From contig CALMRZ010000078.1 of the NCBI GenBank assembly GCA_937872225.1, forward strand, positions 88,531 through 152,530: a stretch of DNA of 64,000 bases, in the 5' to 3' direction. The DNA comes from an uncultured Spirochaetota bacterium (GTDB lineage Bacteria > Spirochaetota > UBA4802 > UBA5550). The notes beneath the pieces were generated by a model, which had not been told where the DNA came from, ran no database searches, and saw only the letters and a list, made by a program, of their open reading frames with translations. Position numbers and translations under genes: made by a program. This document shows, one piece after another, positions 8,269 through 16,575 of this stretch (its first letter is position 1; every line of letters begins with the position of its first letter).

Positions 8269-9705
8269 ATGATTAAATTCAGTGACAAACAATTGGCAAT
8301 TCCGAAATTGATGAGGCCGGTGTACCTGGTAACGGCCGGTCAATCGAAGTTCGACAGGGCCTTCCCCGACAAGCGGACGGAAGAGCTCTGCGTCGACGCC
8401 CTCACGCAGGCGGCCGAGATGATCAATCTGTCCCCGGCCGAGCTGAAAAGCTACATCCACACATGTTACTACGGCCACTTCGCCGACCACTTCGGCGATC
8501 AGCTCCTCGGCGAAGCGGTGATCCATGACCGCCTGGGCCTGGATCCCCTCGGCAACATCGGTGTCAAGACCGGCGGGGCCACCGGCGGCTCGACCCTGTG
8601 GGAAGCCGTCAAGGCCGTGGCCTCCGGTTATTCCGACTGCGTCCTGGCCATGGGATGGGAGCGAATGGACGAGGTCCCCACGGACGAGGGCAACTTCTAC
8701 ATCTCCTGCGCCGCAGACAAGGACTGGGAAGGCCCCCTGGGCCACATCTACACCGGCTACTACGCCGTCATGGCCCAGAAGTACTGGAAGGTTTTCGGCA
8801 AGGAAGAGGAATCCTTCCGGCGGACACTGGCGGAGATTTCCGTCAAGCATCACGGCTACGCCCGCATGAATCCCTATGCCCAGGCGCCGATGAAAATTAC
8901 CGTTGAAGACGTATTGAATTCACCGGTAGTGGCGTACCCGCTTCGCGCGCTGGATTGCTGCGTCATGAGCGTCGGCGCGGCCTGCGCGATCATCTGCGAC
9001 GAAGCCACGGCGATGAAGCTGACCAAGAACACGAAGAACAAGCCGCTCCGGATATGGGTCACCGCAGGATCGCACACCCTCCGTCCCGCCGACCGGCGCG
9101 ACATGGAAATCCCGCTCCTGCCGAACGAAACCAAGGAGCAGTACAAAGACCTCGGGAAGAATTTCCCCGGCGGGGAGCGCTATCCGGGCTTTACCGGTTT
9201 CCTCGCGGCCCGCATGGCCGCCTATTACGCCTACAACCAGGTCGGCATCAAGGACCCGACCGAAGACCTGGACGTCATCGAGCTCCACGACGCCTTCACC
9301 ATCAGCGACGTGCAGACCTATGAGGATATCGGACTGCGCCCCTATGGATACGGCCGCGACTACGTTGAATCGGGAGACTGCTACCATACGAACCCGAAGA
9401 CCGGCAAGCCGGGAAAGCTACCCTCGAACCTTTCCGGCGGACTCATCGGATGCATGCACTCCGTCGGCGCGACGGGCATCATGCAGGTATTCGAAATCGC
9501 TTGCCACATCTGGAACCGCTGGGCCGAGATCCACGGCGACGAGAAGATCTGGAAGAAATTCAACCGTCAGAAACCGTCAGACTGGACCGACCTGCAGGTA
9601 AAGGGCGCCAAGCGGGCCCTGGCCATCAGCCACGCCGGTGTCGGTTCGCACGTAACATGTACGATCCTGCAGGATCCGGACAATCTCATTAAAAAGGACG
9701 CGTAG
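8269..9705 (+). CDS. Long thiolase-fold protein lacking the nucleophilic Cys
   Basis: A 478-residue protein, about 80 longer than usual thiolases, with an N-terminal extension and an insert near residues 415-450. The nucleophile loop reads TGGATGGSTLWEAVKAVASG at residues 101-120, so Gly103 stands where Cys should be. Other family features remain: ELHDAFT (His present) and a C-terminal SHAGVGSHVTCTIL. GCMHSVGATG replaces the GHP loop but keeps a His. A DUF35 gene follows 13 bp later with a strong ribosome site. Like the protein at 871 it is a candidate aldolase or an unusual Claisen-type enzyme rather than a standard thiolase. Confidence 0.85.
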   Translation: MIKFSDKQLAIPKLMRPVYLVTAGQSKFDRAFPDKRTEELCVDALTQAAEMINLSPAELKSYIHTCYYGHFADHFGDQLLGEAVIHDRLGLDPLGNIGVKTGGATGGSTLWEAVKAVASGYSDCVLAMGWERMDEVPTDEGNFYISCAADKDWEGPLGHIYTGYYAVMAQKYWKVFGKEEESFRRTLAEISVKHHGYARMNPYAQAPMKITVEDVLNSPVVAYPLRALDCCVMSVGAACAIICDEATAMKLTKNTKNKPLRIWVTAGSHTLRPADRRDMEIPLLPNETKEQYKDLGKNFPGGERYPGFTGFLAARMAAYYAYNQVGIKDPTEDLDVIELHDAFTISDVQTYEDIGLRPYGYGRDYVESGDCYHTNPKTGKPGKLPSNLSGGLIGCMHSVGATGIMQVFEIACHIWNRWAEIHGDEKIWKKFNRQKPSDWTDLQVKGAKRALAISHAGVGSHVTCTILQDPDNLIKKDA

Positions 9706-9718
9706 AGGAGGAATAATT

Positions 9719-10309
9719 ATGAGCCAGATAGGACAAGTATCCGTTAAAAACGGACAGTATAAAATTAAAGGGGACTTTCACCATCTCGAGCTGGGACAGC
9801 CGATCCGCAGCGCGGATGAGAACTGGAAGCTGGTCGGGATCACCAATCCGCGGCAGCTGACGCACATGCACTCCTATGGCGGGGAAGCGCTGTTTTTCGA
9901 GTCCCTGAGCCAGGGAAAGCTGATGGCGACCCGGTGCGACAATCCCAAATGCGAAACCAAGGGCTCCATCTACCAGCCCTTCCGGATCCACTGCCCGGAT
10001 TGCCTGGCCAAGATGACGCCGATCGACATGACCGACATCGCGAAGAAAACCGCGAAGATCCATACCTTCATGGTGTGCGAGCGTTCCGGGGCCTTCAACT
10101 TCCTGGACAAGCCGATCAAGTTCATCAACATTGAATTCGAAGGCGTCGTCACGATCCTGATGAGCTACCTGGCGGTGGGCGAGCCCAAGATGGGCATGAG
10201 GGTCGTCCCCTGTTTCAAGAGGCAGGATCCGACCTTTACGATCCTTGACCTTTGCTTTGTCCCTGAAGGGACGAAGGCGGAGCAGCTGCCCAGGGGCTTT
10301 TCGTTTTAA
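9719..10309 (+). CDS. DUF35 zinc-ribbon/OB-fold protein
   Basis: A 196-residue partner of the thiolase-fold protein just upstream, behind GAGGAGG. The zinc ribbon at about residues 76-100 has C-x4-C then C-P-D-C, and the OB fold follows (about 105-185). It is longer than the 154-residue homologue at 2048, with an N-terminal arm of about 60 residues that may contact the larger thiolase partner. Family role: a subunit binding the acyl-CoA tail and docking on the thiolase fold. Confidence 0.87.
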   Translation: MSQIGQVSVKNGQYKIKGDFHHLELGQPIRSADENWKLVGITNPRQLTHMHSYGGEALFFESLSQGKLMATRCDNPKCETKGSIYQPFRIHCPDCLAKMTPIDMTDIAKKTAKIHTFMVCERSGAFNFLDKPIKFINIEFEGVVTILMSYLAVGEPKMGMRVVPCFKRQDPTFTILDLCFVPEGTKAEQLPRGFSF

Positions 10310-10355
10310 CAACGAGACCTCCATTTCCCCATAGGGGGGAAGTGAGCTTTTATTT

Positions 10356-10381
10356 CCCGGGTCTCCGCGGGGAGGCCCGGG
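10356..10381. repeat. GC-rich hairpin in dehydrogenase leader
   Basis: CCCGGGTCTCC pairs with GGAGGCCCGGG (one G.T) around a GCGG loop, 40 bp before the dehydrogenase start. There is no T-tract. It could be a processing or attenuation element, or a repeat. Confidence 0.45.
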
Positions 10382-10420
10382 GAACCTTAATGCAAGGTTG
10401 GGAAAATTTGGAGGAACACA

Positions 10421-11578
10421 ATGGATTTCTGGTTGAATGACGAACAAAAAATGCTCCGATACAACGTCAGGGAGTTCGCAGAGAAGGAGATAAAACCCCG
10501 GGCGCAGGAGCTGGATGAAAAAGAAGAATTCTCATACGATTTAACGAAAAAGATGGCCGAGCTGGGCCTCTTCGGCATTTACGTCCCGGAAAAGTGGGGC
10601 GGTGCCGGCATGGACTACCTGTCATATTGCATAGCTGTTGAGGAGATATGCCGCATCGACGGATCCCACGGCGCCACCGTTGCTGCCGCCAATTCCCTGG
10701 GCATAGGCCCGATCTACTACTATGGAAGCGACAAGCAGAAGGAGGAATGGCTCCCCCGACTCTGCAAGGGCGAGATACTGGCTTCCTTCGGCCTCACCGA
10801 ACCGGAGGCCGGTTCAGACGCCGGCGCCAGCAAGACCAACGCCAAGCTTGACAACGGCCAGTGGGTGATCAATGGCAGCAAGATCTTTATCACCAACTCC
10901 ACCAACAAGATGGCCGGCGTGTGTACGGTCCAGGCCATAACCGGCACCAAACCGGACGGCAAGAAGGAGGTCTCCTGCATCCTGGTGCCCAACGGCACCA
11001 AGGGCTTTACGCAGAAGAAAATGACGAAGAAGATGATGTGGCGAGCATCGGACACCGGCGAGCTCTATTTCGACGACTGCCGCGTGCCCGAAGAAAACCT
11101 CCTGGGCAAGCGGGGCGAGGGGTTCCACCAGATGCTCCAGACCCTGGACAACGGCCGGCTTGCGATCGCGGCCATGGGTCTGGGCGGCGCTCAGGGAGCC
11201 TACGAGCTGGCCCTGAAGTACGCCAAGGAGCGGAAACAGTTCGGCAAGCCCATATCGACCTTCCAGATCAACGCCTTCAAACTGGCCGACATGGCCACGG
11301 AGATCGAGGCGGCGCGGAACCTTCTGTACAAGGCATGCCTGCTGAAAGACCAGAAGAAGCCCTTCGGCAAGGAAGCGGCCATGGCGAAGCTTTACTGCTC
11401 CGAGGTGATGGGACGCGTCGTTGACGAAGCTGTCCAGATCCACGGCGGCTATGGGCTTATGAAGGAGTATAACGTTGAACGCTTCTTCCGTGACTATAAG
11501 CTCCTCACCATCGGCGAGGGGACATCGGAAGTCCAGCGCATCGTTATTTCAAGAAAGATCGGATGTTATGATGAATGA
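10421..11578 (+). CDS. Acyl-CoA dehydrogenase
   Basis: A 385-residue enzyme behind TTGGAGG. LTEPEAGSDAGASKTNA and YNVERFFRDYK are present, and IGEGTSEVQR keeps the catalytic Glu366. It ends the second acyl-CoA gene group (XRE-cupin, thiolase-fold, DUF35, dehydrogenase). It is most like short/branched-chain (butyryl-CoA type) dehydrogenases, but substrate assignment from sequence is not safe. Confidence 0.93.
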   Translation: MDFWLNDEQKMLRYNVREFAEKEIKPRAQELDEKEEFSYDLTKKMAELGLFGIYVPEKWGGAGMDYLSYCIAVEEICRIDGSHGATVAAANSLGIGPIYYYGSDKQKEEWLPRLCKGEILASFGLTEPEAGSDAGASKTNAKLDNGQWVINGSKIFITNSTNKMAGVCTVQAITGTKPDGKKEVSCILVPNGTKGFTQKKMTKKMMWRASDTGELYFDDCRVPEENLLGKRGEGFHQMLQTLDNGRLAIAAMGLGGAQGAYELALKYAKERKQFGKPISTFQINAFKLADMATEIEAARNLLYKACLLKDQKKPFGKEAAMAKLYCSEVMGRVVDEAVQIHGGYGLMKEYNVERFFRDYKLLTIGEGTSEVQRIVISRKIGCYDE

Positions 11579-11582
11579 CGCA

Positions 11583-11598
11583 GGGGCCTTGCGGCCCC
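11583..11598. other. Hairpin after acyl-CoA dehydrogenase
   Basis: GGGGCC-TTGC-GGCCCC lies five bases after the stop codon. Without a T-run it may act as a 3' stabiliser or a factor-dependent end. Confidence 0.45.
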
Positions 11599-11704
11599 GT
11601 GTGTCTGAATAATCACTGATACTATACGCCACGATAAACCTCATTCCCGCTATGGCGCATTCACTGCGCCATGTTTTTTTACTCCGGTTATGGACTTGGC
11701 CTGC

Positions 11705-11739
11705 TGCCGATAGTTATCGGTAACCGATAACCATCGGCA
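11705..11739. repeat. Long CCGAT-type palindrome (REP-like family)
   Basis: The core GTTATCGGT-A-ACCGATAAC is a perfect palindrome around one base. It is extended by outer arms TGCCGAT and ATCGGCA, giving 35 nt with a single A/C mismatch. The core recurs exactly at 13558-13576, and shorter CCGAT...ATCGG relatives occur at 40480, 54031 and 55584. It lies between convergent genes. Confidence 0.7.
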
Positions 11740-11767
11740 GGACGGCATCCTGATGGGTGGGTACGCC

Positions 11768-11795
11768 GCAGGGGCGTCTTTACCGGCGCCCCTGC
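11768..11795. other. Stem-loop after the C45-like lipoprotein gene
   Basis: GCAGGGGCG pairs perfectly with CGCCCCTGC around a 10-base loop, 7 bp past the stop of the minus-strand gene at 11802. No U-tract follows on the minus strand, so it is a possible 3' end structure and not a clear intrinsic terminator. Confidence 0.45.
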
Positions 11796-11801
11796 ACGGT
11801 T

Positions 11802-13226
11802 TCATTGTAGTTTAAAAATCACCCAGGGGTCAGAGTAAAGGCCGTACAGGCTTGACGCCTCCAGGTTGGTGAGATCGAACATCGATATGGATGATTCAAC
11901 CGGCAGGTCAGGGTCAGGGGCATAGTATCCGTAGTTGGGCGGATGGAGAAAGTCGATGAGCACCCGTGCCCTCGCATTATCTATGGCCCCGTATTCATTG
12001 AGACAGAGATCGGTAAGGGTCTCATACCGCCATGTTGAGTCGGGGATGGCCCCGCCCAGGGTCATATACATGTCTGGGTTGAAATAGTGGTTTGTGGCGA
12101 CAATGAGGTCGCTCCTGGTCTCGATTTGAGAGGGAATCTTGAATAGTTTTGCCCATGCCGGCTGGCGGTAGTCATCATACCTAACCCGCTTCATGTTGGC
12201 GGACACCTCAACCACGGCGCCGCCGGTTTCCGCGCCACGGCCGTCGCCGATGGGAAAGAGCCAGGACACGCCTAGTTTCTTCGAAGTGAGGATTTTAACT
12301 CCCTGGCTCAGTTCGCTGGCGTATTGCAGCACGTAGCGGTTGATGAGCAGGCCGCCCATGCCCAGTGCGTTCACGTTGCAGTTGGCTGACGGGACCATGT
12401 CTATGCCGATGCCGATACCCTTGTCGTTCATGCCGGCTGCAGTGCCCACGAAGGATGGCGCCATGACGCTCACCAGGCGGTTCCCCCTGTCCGGCACATA
12501 TTCGATGAGGAGTCCGTATTTGTAATACGCGCCGTTGCCGAACATGAAGTCCCTGCCCATGAGGGTCCTGCCGTCGACGGTGGCGCCCCCGGTGGCGACA
12601 AAGGCGTTGCAGGCATGGGGCACCGGCATGGCCGGTATGGCCAGGGGGATCAGGGGGGATATGATCGGATAACCGATCCCCAGGATTGCGTCAAAGGCCA
12701 TGTTGTTCATCATTACGCTCTTATAGTCCACCGGGTAGCCGGCGTCATTGGCGCCGGCCACGATACCGTTGACCTCATCAAGAAATTCAACCGGTATGTC
12801 TCCATTTTTAATGGCCCTGTCGATGGGCAGGTAAAGGAGATTGACGAGGGACCTGACGCCTTTTTCTCCCCCGACCAGGGAAACAAGCTGGTCCACCGTC
12901 AATGTAAGACCGGTCATGCTGATAATCAGACCGCCCCAGAATTCAACGGATGCCATGTGGAAAACGCCTTCGGCGCAGAGATAGCCGTGCTGGTAGCCCA
13001 TTTCATAGGGGGACCCTTCAACGTGAAGCAGTTTTTTACCCTCGCTGTTGACGCCAAGGTATCCCCTTCCGTCCGGAGAAAAGGTTTTATCCGCAAGATC
13101 ATTAAGATTGGAGTAAGTATAGTTTTGTTCCTGTGGTTCCACCCATGCGTATTTTTCATCACAGGCGGTGATTGCCACGAGAATGAAGATGATAAAAAGA
13201 AGAGCAGTGATTCGTTTACCTATCAT
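11802..13226 (-). CDS. Lipoprotein with C45-type NTN hydrolase/acyltransferase fold
   Basis: A 474-residue protein. The ATG at 13226 follows GGAGGG; an upstream TTG is possible but weaker. Residues 1-24 are a lipoprotein signal ending LVAITAC. The motif HACNAFVATGGATVDGRTL, then GRDFMF, marks the C45 (acyl-CoA:6-APA acyltransferase-like) family, where the Cys becomes the N-terminal nucleophile after self-cleavage. Here that Cys lies near residue 207. It probably hydrolyses amide or ester bonds in the cell envelope. The last codons contain the tag TTTACTCTGACCCC (read as YSDP), so the C-terminus may have been altered by that repeat. Confidence 0.75.
   Translation of the reverse strand: MIGKRITALLFIIFILVAITACDEKYAWVEPQEQNYTYSNLNDLADKTFSPDGRGYLGVNSEGKKLLHVEGSPYEMGYQHGYLCAEGVFHMASVEFWGGLIISMTGLTLTVDQLVSLVGGEKGVRSLVNLLYLPIDRAIKNGDIPVEFLDEVNGIVAGANDAGYPVDYKSVMMNNMAFDAILGIGYPIISPLIPLAIPAMPVPHACNAFVATGGATVDGRTLMGRDFMFGNGAYYKYGLLIEYVPDRGNRLVSVMAPSFVGTAAGMNDKGIGIGIDMVPSANCNVNALGMGGLLINRYVLQYASELSQGVKILTSKKLGVSWLFPIGDGRGAETGGAVVEVSANMKRVRYDDYRQPAWAKLFKIPSQIETRSDLIVATNHYFNPDMYMTLGGAIPDSTWRYETLTDLCLNEYGAIDNARARVLIDFLHPPNYGYYAPDPDLPVESSISMFDLTNLEASSLYGLYSDPWVIFKLQ
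11826..11839 (+). repeat. GGGGTCAGAGTAAA tag inside coding sequence
   Basis: An exact copy of the 14-nt tag found also at 40500 and 61721 (and with GGTG at 40391, 40410, 62536, 63430). Here it is inside the 3' end of a minus-strand gene, read as TAC TCT GAC CCC. Confidence 0.7.
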
Positions 13227-13324
13227 GATTACCCTCCGCAATTGAGTTGTTATTTATGAAGCGATTTTAAAGTGATACCTGAACACGCGAAAAAGTTTGA
13301 GAAATACAACGTTTTTTAAGAATG

Positions 13325-13342
13325 ATTGACATATCAGTCAAT
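13325..13342. promoter_or_regulatory. Inverted repeat upstream of the lipoprotein gene
   Basis: ATTGAC-ATATCA-GTCAAT, a perfect 6-bp inverted repeat about 100 bp upstream of the start of the minus-strand lipoprotein gene, in an AT-rich 380-bp spacer (13227-13611). It is a candidate operator for a dimeric regulator. Confidence 0.4.
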
Positions 13343-13557
13343 TTAGTTGAAGGATGGCACTTTTGTCAATTAAAAACCGTCTGGACGTATTAAAAAATGG
13401 TATTATAATCTTTATTTATAGATATCAATAGATTTTGCTCTGACACCTTGTCAGTATTTTTTGGTTAAACAAAAAGATATAGAATTACAAAAAACTATAG
13501 AATTTTGCCCGATGTCTGATGGGTTGTTTTTTCGCGGGCGAGGGTCACATTATATCA

Positions 13558-13582
13558 GTTATCGGTAACCGATAACTATCGG
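13558..13582. repeat. CCGAT-type palindrome, second copy
   Basis: GTTATCGGTAACCGATAAC is identical to the core at 11713-11731, followed by T-ATCGG. It lies 30 bp beyond the 3' end of the minus-strand barrel gene. The rest of the spacer 13227-13611 is AT-rich with no other recognised feature. Confidence 0.7.
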
Positions 13583-13611
13583 TGTTCGCTTCCCGCAAAA
13601 ACCCGGCGGGA

Positions 13612-14367
13612 TTATTCCTGGTATGTGTCCACAAACCGGAACATGAAGGCAAAGGAACCGTATCCCTCAATCCCATGCTCTGTGAGCCTGTCGCTCTTGA
13701 ACCTGTTATAGGGGATGAAGGGATTTCCGGTGTAGTAGAGCTCCCGGTCCTGGGACCCGATGTTGTAGCCGTACTTCACGCCTGCTTCCAGGCCAAGGGT
13801 CACGTAGTCGCCCAGGTTCAGGTTCACGCCGAAGGAGAGGCCGCCGTCTACCCCGTATATGCTGTACTTGTTCCGTTCCTTGAAAATACCGAAGTTAACA
13901 AGGTTTGGTGTCGGAACTGTTGCAATATAATATAAAGAGCTGACCATGTCCGTTCCGATGAAGTACCGGTCGCTGCTTCCCCTCCGGTAGCTGAAGCCTA
14001 TCTGCGGCCCTATCCAGAACTTGACATAGTCGTTCTTTACGGCAGCAAAGGCGAAGGTATGGCTCATGTAGAAGCCGTTGTAATCGGTCTTCGACTGTAA
14101 ATCAGCCCATGACATGCCGCCGCCCAGCTTGAGGCGGTAGCTGAAGTCGCTGTCGCAGGCGGCGCAGGTTTCAAAGATAAGGCCCGCCCTGAACCCGTAG
14201 CCGGTAAGCTTGCCGCCGGTGCTGTCGAAAGACTTGCTCTTGACGCTCCGGTAGGTTTCGCCCCCGGCGGCGTCGATATAGGCGCCGATGCCCAGGGCGG
14301 AGGCGGATGACGCGGTCCAGAGCATGACCGTTACGGCCAGACAGGATAGAAGAAAATATTTTATCAT
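13612..14367 (-). CDS. Outer-membrane beta-barrel protein
   Basis: A 251-residue protein with a Sec signal (residues 1-25, ending ASA-LG) and alternating aromatic beta strands, ending in an aromatic-containing strand (FAFMFRFVDTYQE). It resembles the next gene in its start after cleavage (LGIGAYIDAAGG against AGIGVYGTGG), in FWIGPQIG/FWIGPKIG and in its C-terminal MFRxxDxY segment, so the two are paralogues. The start follows GGAGGAC. Function is unknown; small OmpW/OmpA-like barrels are the closest general type. Confidence 0.7.
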   Translation of the reverse strand: MIKYFLLSCLAVTVMLWTASSASALGIGAYIDAAGGETYRSVKSKSFDSTGGKLTGYGFRAGLIFETCAACDSDFSYRLKLGGGMSWADLQSKTDYNGFYMSHTFAFAAVKNDYVKFWIGPQIGFSYRRGSSDRYFIGTDMVSSLYYIATVPTPNLVNFGIFKERNKYSIYGVDGGLSFGVNLNLGDYVTLGLEAGVKYGYNIGSQDRELYYTGNPFIPYNRFKSDRLTEHGIEGYGSFAFMFRFVDTYQE

Positions 14368-14506
14368 AGTAAGTCCTCCATCAAGATCATGGTATTTATT
14401 TGATCGATGAAAAAGATGCCGGTTCTCCTTTTTTTTAGGGAGCCTGAAATTATTGCAAGTTTACATATAGTGAAAAATATACCGGATATTGTATGATAAG
14501 TAAAGT

Positions 14507-14536
14507 AAAAAAAGCAGGCATGGGGAACATGCCTGC
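14507..14536 (-). terminator. Intrinsic terminator
   Basis: GCAGGCATG pairs with CATGCCTGC around GGGAA. On the minus strand it is followed by seven U residues. It sits 58 bp after the stop of the barrel gene at 14595, and separates the two paralogous barrel genes. Confidence 0.85.
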
Positions 14537-14594
14537 CGGATGTGTTCAATGACCTTTTTCTATATCAATGAAAGACCACGGATCTCCTTCGTTG

Positions 14595-15197
14595 TTAACC
14601 TTTATAACTGTCGTTAATCCTGAACATGAATCCCAGTTTTGCGTCAGCGCCAAAGGAATTACCCACGCCGGAACCCTTGAGGTTGTATACCCCCATATAT
14701 CCCACGCCTATGTCGAAGAAGAAGGTGAAGACTTTCCCGGCATTGACATTGAGGCCAAGGGCAAGAAGGGCGTCGGCGCCAATGGCATCATAGGAATAAC
14801 CGTTATCATGCTTGTAGAGATAATGAAGACCAATCTTTGGACCAATCCAGAAACGGACCATTTCCGTCCTGGCAACGCCGAATCCGAAGGTGTGGGTCAT
14901 GGAAAAGCGGTGTATCGGATCACTCTTCGCGTCCGAACCCGGATCTGTTAAGACATACTGTTCATAACCCGCTGTGAAGCGGTAGCCGAACAGCTCGTTC
15001 CGGGCGACGTTCGAATCAACCGCCAGGCCTCCGCCGTAGAAATAATCGGTAGAGCTCCCCACTTTGGTTCCGTTGTACTGCCAATTCATCATTGCTACGC
15101 CCCCCGTGCCATACACGCCGATCCCCGCGGCCTGCGCCGATTGCGCGATAACCATGCTGATGGCGCACATGACGATGAACATCAGAACTTTTTTCAT
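14595..15197 (-). CDS. Outer-membrane beta-barrel protein (paralogue of the neighbour)
   Basis: A 200-residue protein. The ATG at 15197 is chosen because it is preceded by TTGGAGGA and opens a clean signal peptide (MKKVLMFIVMCAISMVIA, then QSAQA). The mature chain is rich in glycine and aromatic beta strands, with FGFGVARTEMVRFWIGPKIG and a C-terminal GFMFRINDSYKG. Together with the gene downstream it forms a tandem pair of barrels, each with its own ribosome site and separated by a terminator. No catalytic motif is visible. Confidence 0.72.
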   Translation of the reverse strand: MKKVLMFIVMCAISMVIAQSAQAAGIGVYGTGGVAMMNWQYNGTKVGSSTDYFYGGGLAVDSNVARNELFGYRFTAGYEQYVLTDPGSDAKSDPIHRFSMTHTFGFGVARTEMVRFWIGPKIGLHYLYKHDNGYSYDAIGADALLALGLNVNAGKVFTFFFDIGVGYMGVYNLKGSGVGNSFGADAKLGFMFRINDSYKG

Positions 15198-15431
15198 TAA
15201 AAATCCTCCAAAAATAATTTTTAATCGCATACGGATACTGATTCTCCCAAACCATGACCTTTTGTGCACTTCAGACGCGCAAATCATCCTCCGCACAGGG
15301 TGATTTGTGAATATTTTATATTCCGTTCCGCTTTATCTATATAGTGTCGAAAGGTGATGGTGATTAACAATAAAAACCCTGGAAATGCTTAAAATCAATA
15401 AAAAAATTATGTCCCCTGGGCAAAAAATGCT

Positions 15432-15457
15432 TAAAGTATTTAAGAATAAGCCGATCT
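15432..15457 (+). promoter_or_regulatory. Sigma-28 (FliA)-like promoter of flgB
   Basis: TAAAGTAT at 15432-15439 and GCCGATCT at 15450-15457 are 10 bases apart. The sigma-28 consensus is TAAAGTTT-N11-GCCGATAA, so the match is close. It lies 40 bp before flgB, in the 300-bp spacer 15198-15497. No other feature was seen in that spacer. Confidence 0.6.
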
Positions 15458-15497
15458 GGATAACAGGGACAAATTCTGCATTGATAAGGATTGGGTT

Positions 15498-15926
15498 ATG
15501 TTTGAGAACAGCAAAATGATGACGACCAACTATCTCCTTGAAAAGGGGCTCGATATCGAGTCGCTCCGAAGGAAGGTCATCGCCAACAACATGGCCAATG
15601 TCGACGTGCCTCACTTCAAGAGGAGCGAGGTCAATTTCGAGAGCGAATTGAAGCGGGCCATCATGGACAGGGAAGAGAAGGAAAACAAGCTCCCGGCCCT
15701 CATGACCGACGACCGGCACATACCCTTTTTCGTGCCCCGGGACATCAAGACCGTGCATCCCCGCATAAACCTTGACTACAATTCCACTTCCCGGAACGAC
15801 GGGAACAACGTGGACCCTGAAAAAGAGATGGTGGACGCGGCGAAGAACCTGATGCGGTACAACGCCTTCACCACCAGCCTGAACCATAACTTCAGGATGC
15901 TCAAGTCGGTCATGAGACCGGCGTAA
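15498..15926 (+). CDS. flgB: Flagellar basal-body rod protein FlgB
   Basis: A 142-residue rod protein with the N-terminal rod motif ANNMANVDVPHFKRSEV and a C-terminal helix for coiled-coil packing. It forms the proximal rod of the periplasmic flagellum with FlgC. The length is normal. It is the first gene of the flagellar operon, 40 bp after a sigma-28-like promoter and 11 bp before flgC. Exported by the flagellar type III system, so no signal peptide is expected. Confidence 0.96.
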   Translation: MFENSKMMTTNYLLEKGLDIESLRRKVIANNMANVDVPHFKRSEVNFESELKRAIMDREEKENKLPALMTDDRHIPFFVPRDIKTVHPRINLDYNSTSRNDGNNVDPEKEMVDAAKNLMRYNAFTTSLNHNFRMLKSVMRPA

Positions 15927-15937
15927 GGAGATAGACC

Positions 15938-16402
15938 ATGGGAATGTTCGACAGCTTTAACATATCGTCCACGGGCCTCACGGCGCAGCGGCTCCGGATG
16001 GACCTGATCAGCAACAATATCGCCAACGCGAACACCACGCGGACGCCCGAGGGCGGGCCCTACCGCCGGAAGCGGGCGATCTTCGCGCCGGTGAACATCC
16101 GGCCGAACTACAAGTCGCCCCTGGTGCCGGAGCGGATCGAGCACGGCATCGGCAAGGGCGTGCGCGTGGTCAGGCTGGAGGAGGACAAGGCCCCTTTCAG
16201 GCTGGTCTATGACCCGACCCACCCGGACGCGATCAAGACCGGCCCCAAGACCGGGTATGTCGAGATGCCGAACATCAACATCGTCACGGAGATGACGGAC
16301 CTGATATCGGCGTCGAGGTCCTACGAGGCCAACGTGCAGATGATCAACAACGAGAAGGCGATGTTCAACAAGGCCCTGGAAATAGGGCGGGGCGGAGTAT
16401 AA
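15938..16402 (+). CDS. flgC: Flagellar basal-body rod protein FlgC
   Basis: A 154-residue proximal rod protein. ISSTGLTAQRLRMDLISNN and IANANTTRTPEGGPYRRK are the FlgC signature, and NIVTEMTDLISASRSYEANV is the C-terminal helix. The ribosome site GGAG lies before the ATG. Its stop overlaps the ribosome site of the small gene that follows. Confidence 0.97.
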   Translation: MGMFDSFNISSTGLTAQRLRMDLISNNIANANTTRTPEGGPYRRKRAIFAPVNIRPNYKSPLVPERIEHGIGKGVRVVRLEEDKAPFRLVYDPTHPDAIKTGPKTGYVEMPNINIVTEMTDLISASRSYEANVQMINNEKAMFNKALEIGRGGV

Positions 16403-16413
16403 GGAGGTAGGAT

Positions 16414-16575
16414 ATGTACCGGGAACTGGCGACCAACACCGAGATACACGTTTCGCATAACATATCGAAGCGTTTCCAGCTGAAGCGGGGGGAGCGGATA
16501 GGGAACCATATCAATGACCTCAATTTCAACTCGAAGATCGAGCTGCGGTATGATAGCGTAAAAGGAGTGCAATAA
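16414..16575 (+). CDS. Small unrecognised protein between flgC and fliE (53 aa)
   Basis: A 53-codon reading frame with a near-ideal AGGAGG eight bases upstream of its ATG. Its stop overlaps the fliE start (TAATG), so it is translationally coupled to its neighbours. The product is basic and polar, starting MYRELATNTEIHVSHNISKR and continuing with FQLKRGERIGNHIND. It has no Cys, no membrane segment and no signal peptide. I do not recognise a family. Position and coupling suggest a rod or FliE accessory protein, or an export partner; this is inference. Confidence 0.75.
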   Translation: MYRELATNTEIHVSHNISKRFQLKRGERIGNHINDLNFNSKIELRYDSVKGVQ

